Positions 20,352 through 30,109 of a stretch of DNA of 64,000 nt are shown here, piece after piece. Made by a program: the position numbers and the translations under genes. A model generated the notes under the pieces. The model searched no databases. It saw only the letters and a program-made list of their open reading frames with translations, and had not been told where the DNA came from. How positions within the stretch are numbered: position 1 is the first letter of the stretch; every line of letters begins with the position of its first letter. The stretch spans positions 1 to 64,000 of the forward strand of contig CAUYUJ010020254.1 of assembly GCA_963575745.1 (NCBI GenBank), in the 5' to 3' direction. Source of the stretch: Prorocentrum cordatum (lineage: Eukaryota; Sar; Dinophyceae; Prorocentrales; Prorocentraceae).

Positions 20352-20352
<1 letters not shown>
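20193..20352. mobile_element. MITE-like element, AGTCGGGC..GTCCC terminal inverted repeats (copy 1)
   Basis: The left end (TTAAGTCGGGCATGTTCCTC) and right end (GTAGAAGGACAGGCCCGA) are inverted copies. The interior is AT-rich with no coding capacity. The same ends bound elements at 48,165, 50,031 and 63,145. The right end abuts a (CA)n run. Confidence 0.65.
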
Positions 20353-20353
<1 letters not shown>

Positions 20354-20382
<29 letters not shown>

Positions 20383-20383
20383 C
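20354..20383. repeat. (CA)n microsatellite
   Basis: About 15 CA units directly after the right end of the inverted-repeat element. Confidence 0.95.
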
Positions 20384-20635
20384 GGAGCCTTCACCGCTGC
20401 GTGGGCGAAGCGGCGCCCAGCCCACGGCGGCGAGGCGCGGAGCGTGCACGGCAGCTCCGCGCCGCGCCGACATCGGCGGCAGCGCAACAACCCCTGGCGC
20501 GGGCGTGCAGGGCCGGACGCCGCCAGCGGCCGGGCATCGGGCGGCGCGTCCCTCGTGCTGGCCGCCGGGGTCCACTCTCGGGCCGTGGGGCCACCAGAGC
20601 CGGATCGGGGGCGCAGATCTGCCCCAGGGGAGGGG

Positions 20636-20831
20636 AGGGGAACAAAAAGTGGCATGAACATAAAAGCTCGGAGGTCCGCGCGGATTTCTCGGATCGGCGC
20701 TGGACCCCCCTCCTGGCGCGCGGAGCGCGCCAGGGGCGGCACCGGAGGCGCCGCCAAGGGGGTCCGGCGCGGATCCGAGAAATTCGCGCGGATCTCCGAG
20801 TTTTTATGTTTATGACATTTTTTGTTCCCCT
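20636..20831. mobile_element. fold-back element, near-complete palindrome (copy 1)
   Basis: About 196 bp in which the left arm (AGGGGAACAAAAAGTGGCAT, then ATAAAAGCTCGGAGGTCCGC and GCGGATTTCTCGGATCGG) is repeated inverted at the right (CGGATCCGAGAAATTCGCGC through TTTTTGTTCCCCT). The arms run to a GC-rich centre (GGCGCGCGGAGCGCGCC). Related copies are at 24,576 and 57,437. No coding capacity. The next stretch, 20,835-21,360, holds nothing I can name. Confidence 0.75.
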
Positions 20832-21360
20832 AGAAGGGGCCATGGCCTCTGCGAGCTGCGGATGGACCAAGAGCGTATCACCGGGTGCCTGGGCTGGAAA
20901 GCCGCGATCGGTCAAGGTCGAAGGATCCACGCGGTGTCAGATTCCGGCGCCGCGGCGACGTGAGGCGATCAAGAAACGGCCTCGCCTTCGAGGACACAAG
21001 GAGTTGGCATCTCTTCCTCGGCTGATGGCGGCAGAAGTGCGGCGCAAGCCCGCGGCAGTAAAACAAAGCGCCTCCGCTGGCGGAAGCCGGCGAAAGTAAA
21101 GCGTGTGCCCCAGAGAGATGGCAATACTGTTGGGTTCAGGGTTTCCAGATGCCGCTACGAGAGCCCGCCGCGAGCGACCGGTAGTCGGTCGGCGCCGCGT
21201 CGACGCGGCGGCGATGCGGGCGAGGGTGCTCAGGGCTGAAGACCAATTTTGGACGACCTCCGCTGTCGGACGGGAGGAGGAAGGAGGAGGATCGATAAGG
21301 AGTTCTATCATATTCTATTGCATCATCTGACTCGTGTTGCTGGGCGGGGCGCGCTTCAAG

Positions 21361-22445
21361 TCAGATCAGGGACACCAGCATGCCACAGTCGACTAGGAGC
21401 TCCTTTGACTCCAATCGTTTGAAAAACAAGACGTCGAACAGTGCCCAATGACCAACAATATCAATTCCCACATGATGACAATCAGCGCCAGCAAGACCTA
21501 CACTCCGAAAACTAATGCTGACGAAACCTGCCCAGGGACAAGACGAATAATACCGCCCAGCCGCCACCCACACGTGCGCGCGGGTCCACTGCCCACAGCA
21601 AGACAGCACCGCTCAAATGCCAAAATCGAAAGTCATCAACACCACGCCATGCAGAAGAAGAAGAAGAAGAAGCCAGGGAATGGGCCGCCTCCATGCGGCA
21701 TTGTAAGATCCCACTGCCAGCAAAACATAACCAGCCTGGTCCCTGCCGACAGGCGAGGGTCGTGGGACGGGCCTGGCAAGCCTTCACCACGCACGCGCGT
21801 ACTTGCAGCCACACGCCGCGGTCGGTCATGATGCATTGAACGATGATGTAGATGACCTGCAGCAGGAATGGGAAGGGCAGTGAGGTAGAAACCGAAGGGC
21901 ACCACCAAGAACACTGCGACGCCATGGCCCACTGTGTCGACGCGCCCCACTACGAAGAACAACGCCTCGAGCTTCGTGATGGTGCCCATGGCCAAGACGA
22001 GCACCTGCGCGCTCCGCAGCACGCCCCCCTGTCGTAGTGCGCAAGGCTGCGGTCTGCTGCGCGGCTTGGTGTGGCGGTCAGTAGCCAGTAGCCATGGAAA
22101 TGTCGAGCAGGCACGTGCGCATCGACTTGCAGGGTGGCGGTGTGTGGCGCGGCATGGTGCGACGCGCAGTGCTCCTACGCGTCGTCCATCTGTCGTGCGC
22201 ATATTCCTTTAAGCCCTCGTGCTCCTAGTAGCAGTAATGGCTTCGAAGCTTGTTGGTGACGATTTCCTTTGGGCCACTTGCCCCAGCGCTGCGTGTAGAC
22301 AGACCCACCTGCGCCGAGCCAAAGCTCCAGCGGCCATACATACAGCGCCAGTCGCAGCGTTCAGGATTTTTTGCATAGCCATGATGTGTAGAGTCGAGGG
22401 TTTCGCTGCTCTCTCGAATGTGGTCTGCAGAGTCGATCCTGGCAC
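21361..22445 (-). pseudogene. possible broken membrane-protein gene, unrecognised
   Basis: Several overlapping minus-strand frames contain hydrophobic stretches of normal composition (MGTITKLEALFFVVGRVD, VAVFLVVPFGFYLTALPI, FPFLLQVIYIIVQCIM, MAMQKILNAATGAVCMAAGA), but no single frame carries them all. Either the gene has exons I could not delimit or it is decayed. There is a GAA run (21,656-21,672) inside. No family recognised; spurious openness cannot be excluded. Confidence 0.25.
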
Positions 22446-22685
22446 GGAAGTATATCAGATGCGGTAGATGGAAGAACAAAAAGCTCAGCACTCTAGCGTG
22501 CGCTGCTGGGATTTTCACTTCAACGTGCAGTTTTTCGCCCGCCCGCTGCATTGCGCAGCCTGTAGAGCGCAAGCGCGCCACCGCACCGCGCGCGCGCCAG
22601 CGGCAGGCTCGCGTGCATTTTCTCGCCGGGCGGGGCCAGGGAGCAAGATGGGAGGAGGCACAGGGTGGATGCAGAGAGGGAGTAG

Positions 22686-22895
22686 TATCGGGGGAGCGTA
22701 AGACCCGGGTTTGCCAGGACTCGGGTTCGCCATCGTTTTTTGACGACCGCGCCTCGGATTTTGACGAGGAGGGGTTTCGTGGGATGTCTGCAGCGGGAGG
22801 CCTCGTCAAAATGCAGGCTCGGCCTTGTCATTTTTTTGACGACCTCGTCGGGGATTTCCGAGTCCCCCGTACCCGGGTCTTACGTCTCCCCGATA
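22686..22895. mobile_element. MITE-like element with about 25-bp terminal inverted repeats
   Basis: The left end TATCGGGGGAGCGTAAGACC and the inverted right end TATCGGGGAGACGTAAGACC match with two differences and continue into CGGGT. Inner parts also mirror each other (GTTTTTTGACGACC against GGTCGTCAAAAAAA). Length 210 bp, no coding capacity. TA at both tips would suit a TA target, but no longer target duplication is visible. Confidence 0.65.
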
Positions 22896-23059
22896 GTGAC
22901 CACCTAGCGTCTCTTGTTGTTTAGTCGTTCGTCGCGCCAGCTGGCGTCTGGTTCGACTCCTGCCGGGCCCATGGGCCGTATCGCCAAGCGCTGGCATCCG
23001 TTGGAAAACGTCTTGGGGGGCACCCGCGTTGTCAAAATGTGAAAATGCGGATGCCCACT

Positions 23060-23335
23060 GGCCCATGGACCCTCCTGTAAGAACGTATTTTTCGAAGGCA
23101 GATCTGCTTTCAAAAAATGGTCCACTCTGTGGGGAGCTCCACCGAAGGTGCCAGAGGCGCACTCCGCATGCGGTTCCCCCACCCAGTACAGCGCTTCGTG
23201 GTCCCATAGGGAGCTCCACTGAAGGTCCCGTTGGCGCAGTCCGCATGCAGTTCCCCCGCCCAGTACAACGTTTCGTGGCATCAGAGGGACCTCTTCACAT
23301 TTGCATATGGTTGGGCTCTTCGCCAACCTAATTAA
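23060..23335. repeat. 76/77-bp tandem repeat family (copy 1)
   Basis: Units starting GAGCTCCAC at 23,134 and 23,211 (77 bp apart) contain CGCATGC, CCCCCGCCCAGTACA and CGTTTCGTGG. The run ends in GCATATGGTTGGGCTCTTCG. The same layout (about three units, then GCATATGGTTGGG) recurs at 44,583 and 47,275. Confidence 0.75.
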
Positions 23336-23781
23336 ATTTGCAAAGAGGGCCGAGGAGCTCGGCGAATGAATCCTGTGCAAAGACACTCGAGCATCATCCC
23401 GCAGCTCGAGGAGCTGGGGCGTCAATGCACCAAGCTTCTTCCAAGCGTTGTGGTGTATAGGTTAAGCCCCCCTCCGCCCCCAGTTCAGGGGCAACGTTAG
23501 GGGGGGGGAGGGGCAGACTGAAAGGGGGACGCATCGACCCCCGATCGCCCATTCATCGCCGATAACGGCCCGGTAGCCCACCCCGCCCAAGAGCGTGTGG
23601 AATCACAACCGGAAGCACATCGCCGATCTTTCGGCGATGCACCACCGATTCCAGGTCGACGCGCCCCCCCATCCCCCGAGCCCTGAGCCAGTCCCCGCCA
23701 GACGTCCCCTTTCAGACGAGGTGTATACATTGAATCTGCCCTAGCGGGGGAACCGTCGGGCACGCCCTGACCTTCACGATG

Positions 23782-23821
23782 GATCCGTGGATCTGGCGCC
23801 TTGGCGCCGGATCCACGGATC
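23782..23821. other. 19-bp-arm perfect-like hairpin
   Basis: GATCCGTGGATCTGGCGCC, a TT loop, then GGCGCCGGATCCACGGATC. The arms pair except for one G-T wobble. Not followed by a T run, so not a simple Pol III terminator. The surrounding 23,340-24,570 has no gene I can support. Confidence 0.7.
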
Positions 23822-24575
23822 GGGGAAGGCCCCCCCGAGACATGGGGCCGGTGCTTCCTGATTTTGCGACGGGGCGCGCCGATTCTGAGCACGGGCGCGG
23901 GGCCCGTCGCCCATCCACGCGTCGCTGATCAGTATGTTGCGACGCTTTGAGAAGGTATCAGTGTTGAGATCTCCAACCCATGTCAACTTTGGCCACAAGA
24001 AAGAATTTCGAGCATCAGGGGAGCATCGAAGCTGGAAGGCTCTCACGTGTCGGGCCCTGGGAGGCGGTGCCCATTCGACCGGCACGTCGCCAGCGTGTCG
24101 GGCAGACGCTGCTCCGAGATTTTTCCAGGATGCTCGAGATTACTTCTGGGGTGTAGCCCTTACAGGGTCCGGCTTGACTAAGGAAAACCTGCTTTTCAAA
24201 AGGGGCTCGGTCGTTCCTTTGGTTTGCGTGCGTTCTGCTGCCTTTCTGGCGGCGAGCCCCCCCTGGTGCTCCTTCGGACTTCCCAGACTTACCTGGAAAA
24301 AAAGGGGGCTTCGCTCCTCGTGTTGTCGTTCCTTACAGGTCAGGCCGAATCCTGCAGGCATGCTGGGGACAGCGGCAGGCCAGTGCCGCTCTTCGCCGCC
24401 CGAGGACGCCCGCCCGCCACCGAGGCCCTGGGCCGTGGAGCCCCGCCGTGGCGGCGCGGGCGCTCCCCTGCCGCGTGAGGGCACGCGCCCTCTCCCCGCG
24501 TGAGTCGGTGCACGCCGTTCGTGTCTAATTCTTCGAGGGTTCTCTGACTCGTTTGGGGGCCGAGATCCTCTCATC

Positions 24576-24770
24576 GGGGAACGAAAAGTGGCATAAACAT
24601 AAAAACTCGGAGGTCCGCGCGGATTTCTCGGATCGGCGCTGTACCCTCCTCCCTGGCGCGCGGGGCGCGCCAGGGGCGGCGCCGGAGGCGCCGCCGGGGG
24701 GCCCCAGCGCCGATCCGAGAAATCCGGGCGGACCTCCGAGTTTTTATGTTTATGCAACTTTTTGTTCCCT
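24576..24770. mobile_element. fold-back element (copy 2)
   Basis: Same family as 20,636-20,831: GGGGAACGAAAAGTGGCATA at the left and ATGCAACTTTTTGTTCCCT at the right. The arms share ACTCGGAGGTCCGCGCGGAT and meet at GGCGCGCGGGGCGCGCC. Length 195 bp. Sequence between the copies is unrelated, so these are separate insertions. Confidence 0.75.
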
Positions 24771-25321
24771 ATTTCATGTTCTCATGGTTCTATCCTGGGC
24801 CTCCTCCTGGCCACTAGGGGGCCAGGAACAATCAGCAACGAGCACAAAGAGAAATGAGCACGACTGGAAATGAACGACGTGTATCGCTTAGCCGATCCCC
24901 ATCCCCATCTCCATCCCCTTCGAGACCCCCGCCAAATGACCCCCCCCATTTGGGGGTGCATCCCTCGAGACCCGAAGGGAACGGCCTGCATCCCCATCTA
25001 CGGGGGTAGATCGGGCAGGGGGGCCCAGGCCACGCCGCTGGGTATGGGGGTCGGATGAACGATGCTCAGTGAGGGCCCGCGCGCGCCACGCCGCGGCACT
25101 GACAGATCCGAGGAGGCAGTGCCGCGCTGTAGATATCGAGTCGAAGAGCAAAAACTGTACAAGGAGGCACCGCGCACACCAGAATCGGAGCTGGCTGGGG
25201 GGCCGAGGTGGCCCACCACCGGTTTTCGGCGTGCTCGGGCCGTTTTCGGGCCCCTTGGCCGCTTGGAATCAAGCAGTTGTGATGAATTGACCCAGATGGA
25301 CTCCTGGAGAATCCAGGGACC

Positions 25322-25380
25322 GACTTTGACCGGATCTGGGCGGGAAATTGCAGGGCTAGAACAGGGTCGGAATCTGCGAC
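25322..25380. repeat. solitary unit of the 90-bp array family
   Basis: CCGGATCTGGGCGGGAAATT followed by GCAGGGCTAGAACAGGGTCGG matches the core of the array at 30,110-32,270, about 5 kb away. The flanking 24,775-25,320 region has no assignable feature. Confidence 0.65.
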
Positions 25381-25477
25381 AGCGCTATATACGAGTAGAA
25401 ACGGCGCCATGTCTCCACAGCCAGGCCTAGGCCGCTCAATGACCACGAACAGGGAAGACAATACACATACCAGTCAG

Positions 25478-25800
25478 GACGACGATGATGATGATGAGGA
25501 GGAAGAGGAGAAGGAGGAGGACGATGTGAAGAGGGAAGTCATGGACGGCGGGCGAGCCGAACGATCATGAGGACGAGGAGGACGAAGCAGAAGAACCATC
25601 TTCTTCAATCACTGATCGACTTCATCCCCGTCATGACTCCCCCTCCACGTTCTCCTTCTGACACTCCCTCCAACTCCACCTCGCTCCTTGTGCCTCCTCG
25701 CCGCGCGTCCTCATCCTCCTCCTCCTCGTCCGCGGTCATCGTCCGAATCAGTCCTCCTCCTCCTCCTCCTCCTCCTCCTTGCTCGCCCCATCCTACGGTT
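25478..25800. repeat. GGA/GAT array, unique core, TCC array
   Basis: GAT/GGA-rich repeat (25,480-25,600), about 90 bp of mixed sequence, then TCC-rich repeat (25,690-25,790). Again GGA-then-TCC order on the plus strand. No exon could be attached. Confidence 0.65.
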
Positions 25801-26053
25801 CCCTGTTCCGACCCAGTTCTCTCCTAAATTTCGCTTCGTGTTTGTTATCCATCCTGCTCCTCGTCGCTTTTGTCGTCGTCGCTCGTCTCCTCACTCCTCA
25901 TCGCTACGGCTTCCCACTATCCCCATCCCCTTGTTCATTGCTTCGGCCAATATCATGGATCTTGTTCGCGCCGAGAGCGCAGCCAACAGCATTCGTTCTT
26001 ACAAAAACTAGATACGCGCGGCACTGCGATTTTTGTTTGAAAAAAAGGAGATA

Positions 26054-26055
26054 CG

Positions 26056-26086
<31 letters not shown>

Positions 26087-26088
26087 TC
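26054..26088. repeat. (AT)n microsatellite
   Basis: About 17 AT units. The sequence from 25,800 to 26,230 is otherwise unassigned. Confidence 0.9.
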
Positions 26089-26229
26089 CTTTTCGAATAT
26101 TCTTATATCGGAAAACCGCGGGTGACCCCCCCCCCGTACATAAATTCGGCCTTGGGCGCTCCCATCGGCGGGAAATTCGGGCATTCGGTTCCGGAGGCCC
26201 CTCTCGGTCATCCCAAGCCGCCCTGGCGA

Positions 26230-26935
26230 GCTCAAGATCGCTCCCTGGACGGTCCCGCGGAGCACCGAAACGGCCCAAGACCGCTCCAACACGCCCAAGA
26301 TGGTCTCCGGACGGCCCAAAAGGCCCCCAAGACGCCCCACGAGAGCCCATAGGTCACCCCCAAGCGGGCCCCAGAAGCCAAAATTCGTAAGTTCCCTATG
26401 GGTTTTTCATGATTTTCAACGCGCTCGCTTTCTCGACCTCTCGACCACGCAAGACGGTCAAACAGGCCCCCAAGATTGCCCCAAAACGCTGAAAGTGGTT
26501 CCCATGAGGGCCCCACAACGGCTCAAGAGGGCCCCAAGATGGCCCCAAGATGGCCCCAAGACGGCCCAAGACCACCCAAGAAGCCCCGCAAGACGGCCCA
26601 AGATGGCCCCAAGAAGGACCAACGGAACTGACCTTTCGAGCTCTTCCCCCAAATATGGCCCCAGAGCCGCCGAGGGGCCCCCCAAAGAGCCCTGCGAGGG
26701 TCCCAGAGAGCCCCAAGAGACCTCGACGACGCCTTCCCAACCCAACACATGAGCTCAAGAACCCCCCCCCGGGAGGCCACACAGATGCTTCAATGAGGTC
26801 CCCTACCCGGCCCAAAGCACTTCCGCACGGCCCACGAGAGCCCCAAGACGGCCCAACAAAGAGCCGTCAGTGTCCCCAACGGCTCCCAAAAGCCCCCCAA
26901 GACGGCCACAGGAGGCCACAACAACACCTCACATA
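26230..26935. repeat. degenerate CCCAAGANGGCC repeat (copy 1)
   Basis: Words such as CCCAAGACGGCC, CCCAAGATGGCC and GGGCCCCAAGA recur at irregular 10-14 bp spacing for 700 bp. A second, shorter block of the same kind is at 48,555-48,800. It grades directly into the 9-bp array at 26,941. Open frames here (Trp/Gly/Pro-rich) are repeat artefacts. Confidence 0.7.
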
Positions 26936-26940
26936 GTTTC

Positions 26941-27640
26941 ATGACGGCCGTGAGCCCTGTGAGCCCTACACGCCCCATCAGCCCTACGCTCCCTATGAGC
27001 CCTACGAGACCTACGACCCCTACGAGCCCTCTGAGCCCCATGAGCCCCATGAGCCCTATGACACCTCCGAGCCCCGTGAGACTTCCGACCCCTATGCGCC
27101 TTGTAAGCCCTATGAGCTCCGTGGCCCCTGTAAGCCCTACAGGCCCCATGATCCCTGTGAGCCCTACCATCCCTACGGGCCCTATGAGCCCTACACGAGC
27201 CCTATGAGCCCCATGAGCCCTATGACACCTCCGAGCTCCATCACCCCTACGAGCCCTAAGAGCCTTATGAGCCCTACCAGCCCGACGACCCCTACGAGCC
27301 CTACGACCCCTGCGAGCCTTACGAGCCCTACAAGTATGAGCCCAATGAGCCCTACGAGCCCTACGACCCATGTGAGCCTTACGAGCCCTATGAGCCCTAG
27401 GATGCCTATGGACTCTCTGGCCCCTGTGCCCCTTGCGAGTCCCGCGAGTCCACTGCACCTGGTGAGCCTCACGAGCCACACGAGCCCTGCACCCATATGC
27501 CCCCTGAGACCCCTATGGGCCCCATGAGCCCTACGACCCCTACGAAACATATGAGCCCTATGAGTTCTACGACTCTGAGAACCCCATGACCGCTACGAGC
27601 TTAGGAGCCCGATGAGCCCTGCGAGTTTCATGACCTGTCC
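26941..27640. repeat. 9-bp GAGCCCTAT minisatellite, left block
   Basis: TGAGCCCTA units with point variants and occasional 3-bp changes repeat for about 700 bp. The period is a multiple of three, so both strands stay open over hundreds of bases and give Pro-Thr/Ser-rich or GLIGLMG-like artefactual proteins. Confidence 0.9.
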
Positions 27641-27744
27641 TGGCCCTATCAGGCCCGCAACCCCGCACCCATCCCCCAACCCCTGCACTCCCTGCGTGCC
27701 CGAGGGGCAGGCGCAGTTCTGCCCTGCCTGGTGCAAGAGCCAGC

Positions 27745-28415
27745 TTGGCTCTTCGAGAGGACAATCCCTTCTTGCCTTCTGATCTCTCTGGGACCTGTGA
27801 ATACTACGACTTCTGGACCAGTCAGACTCACAGCCTCATGCGCCCAACGGCCCAACCCCCCCCCCCGACGGGCCTCATCATCCTGCATGCACCCTCGCTT
27901 TTCTGCTCGAGCCGAACCATTGCTAAAAGGCAGCACCGAGCTGGCCTGGCCGAACCTCTCGACCCCATCGACGACTTCAGTTTCACATCATCCTGGCAGG
28001 TCCTGTCTGCCACGTGTGGGCACCATGGTCTGCCGAAAGGTGGCGCGCGAGGCGAGTTGATCCAGCGACTCGTGCGCTGCTGGACGCCGCCGCCGCCCCC
28101 AGCGCGCAACTGCTGGGCACTGGGTCGCCTACGCGAGCTCGAAGCGCACTCCCACGAGCAGCAGCCCCCAACAGACGCGCTCGCAGCCCTCTGCGCACTT
28201 CGCAGGCGTTGCCAAAGGCATGCGTAGCGCCCCCCCCATGGTTCCAGCACGCGTGTCTGGCCTACCACGCGTGGAGGTGGAGGTCCTCCTTGCACGCATC
28301 TCTCCTGCACCCCGGCCCGTCGTCGTCCCGGCACGTCGTCGCCCCCCAGGACTGCAAGCATTTCGGATCGCCTTTCGAGGCGTACGACGTGCTGGCTCTG
28401 AGGCGTGGAGCTTGA
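27745..28415 (+). CDS. SAP-domain protein fragment between minisatellite blocks
   Basis: From about 27,999 the plus strand reads VLSATCGHHGLPKGG, then ARGELIQRLVRCW. This is a good match to the SAP helix-turn-helix DNA-binding motif (hydrophobic L, HGL, G-x-x-x-E-L-I-x-R-L). An acceptor-like CATCCTGGCAG precedes it. This frame stops at 28,225, after LRELEAHSHEQQPPTDALAA. A different plus frame then carries another protein-like stretch (PPPWFQHACLAYHAWRW, then DCKHFGSPFEAYDVLALRRG) to a stop at 28,415. A frameshift or short intron near 28,220 would join them. SAP domains usually bind DNA or chromatin. The piece is bounded on both sides by the 9-bp array, so it may be a captured or decayed exon rather than a working gene. 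Confidence 0.45.
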
Positions 28416-28525
28416 GCCCGCAGGCGAAAACACGTTTAAGGCCAGCTCCAGATCCCTCGGGGACTCGGGGACCCCCTCGAGCCCGCCCGGACCGCAGAGG
28501 CGCATCAGACGTGGTCGGGGCATTC

Positions 28526-29850
28526 GCGCCCTATGAGCCATATGGGCCTGGCGAGCCCTGTGAGCCTCACGGGCCGCGTGGGCCCCTCGGCCGTATGAGC
28601 CCTATGAGCCCTATGAGCCTTATGAGGCCTACGGCCCCCGCGGGCCCCACGACACCTTACGAGCACGTATGGCCTTTGAGCCCTATGAGCCCTATGAGCC
28701 CTACACGCCGCATGAGCCATATGAGCCCCAGGAGCCCTATGAGCACTATGAGCACTATGAGCCCTGCGGGCACCATGAGCCCCATGAGCCCTACGGGCTC
28801 CCAGGCCGTATGACCCCCATGAACCACGGGAGCCCCATGAGCACTATGAGCCCTACGGGCACCATGACCCCTATGAGCCCTACGGCCCCCGCGGGCCCTA
28901 CGACCCCCTACGAGCCATGTGTGGCCTTTGAGCCCCATGAACCCTATGAGCCCTACAGGCAGTATAAGCCTTGTGAGCCCTATGAGCCCCAGGAGCCCTA
29001 TGAGCACTACGAGCCCTGCGGGCACCATGAGCCCTATGAGCCCTATGGGCCCTGCAGGCCGCGTGAGCCCTGCGAGCCTTACGAGCCCCAGGAGCCCTAT
29101 GAGCACTATGAGCCCCGCGGGCACCATGAGCCCTGTGAGCCCTACGGGCCGCATGAGCCCTATGAGCCCCAGGAGCCTCATGAGCACTATGAGCCCTACG
29201 GGCACCATGAGCCCTATGAGCCCTATGAGCCCTATGGGCCGTACAATTCCTATGAGCCTCATGAGCCCAATGAGCCCTACGGGCCCGGAGGGCTCTACGA
29301 GCTTCATGGGCCACATGAGCCTGTGAACCATGTGAGCCTTATGAGAACCCTTGGCCTTATGAGTCCTATGAGACCTATGACCCTATAGGCCTTATGAGCC
29401 TTATGACTGCTGTGAGCCGCATGGGCCACATGAACCTGATGAGCCCCATGAGCTCTACGGGCCGCATGAGTCCTATGAGCCCAACGAGCCCCAGGAGCCC
29501 TATGAGCACTATGAGCCCCGCGGGCACCACGAGACCTATGAGCCCAATGAGCCCTGTGAGCCCTATGAGCCCTGTGAGCCCTATGAGCCCTAGAAGCTCT
29601 GACGAGCCCCATGGAACCATGAGCCCCATGAGCCCTATGAGCACTGGAGCCCTGTGAGCCATATGGGCCCTACGACCCCTGTGAGCCTCGCGAGCCCTGC
29701 GATCCCTGTGGCCCCATGAGACCCAATGAGCCCTATGAGCCTTCTGAGCCTCGCGGACCTTACGAGCCCGATGATTCCCAAGAGCCGATGACTTCACGGA
29801 ACCCCAGGAGCCTTACAATTCCAAGGAGTCCTATGACACCCATGACCACG
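28526..29850. repeat. 9-bp GAGCCCTAT minisatellite, right block
   Basis: About 1.3 kb of the same 9-bp unit as at 26,941, with variants carrying CACTATGAG, CCCCAGGAG and GGGCACCATGAG that form higher-order units of roughly 100 bp (for example near 28,720, 28,985 and 29,085). It fades out by 29,850. Between 29,850 and 30,110 there is only a short (TA)n at 29,957-29,975 and unassigned sequence. Confidence 0.9.
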
Positions 29851-30109
29851 TCCCAAATCGCACCGCGGCAGTGACGACAGCCGGTCCCATCGCGCCTCTC
29901 TGGCGCCATGCGACCAAGATTTTAAAGGCGAAGCGAAGCGAGCCGGTATAATCTTGTGTATATATATATATATATTATCTCGAAGAACATATGATTGACT
30001 TCAATACTAGATGCGTTGAGATGCGGCGGCGCTGCCGCGCAGGCCGGGGGCGCGCATCTAAAAGCAATATCTATATTGTCGTCGTTGCAGAAAGATAGAT
30101 ACGACGGGC

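Noticed and set aside
23782-23821. Rho-independent style terminator
   Set aside because: A strong hairpin but no T run and a eukaryotic setting.
26790-27550. Collagen-like GLIGLMGLIG proteins on the minus strand
   Set aside because: The pattern follows directly from the 9-bp GAGCCCTAT repeat, is open in several frames, and lacks any non-repeat coding domain in the same frame.
28526-29850. Telomere-related repeat because TAGGGCTCA contains TAGGG
   Set aside because: The 9-bp unit is constant and internal; no TTTAGGG units occur.
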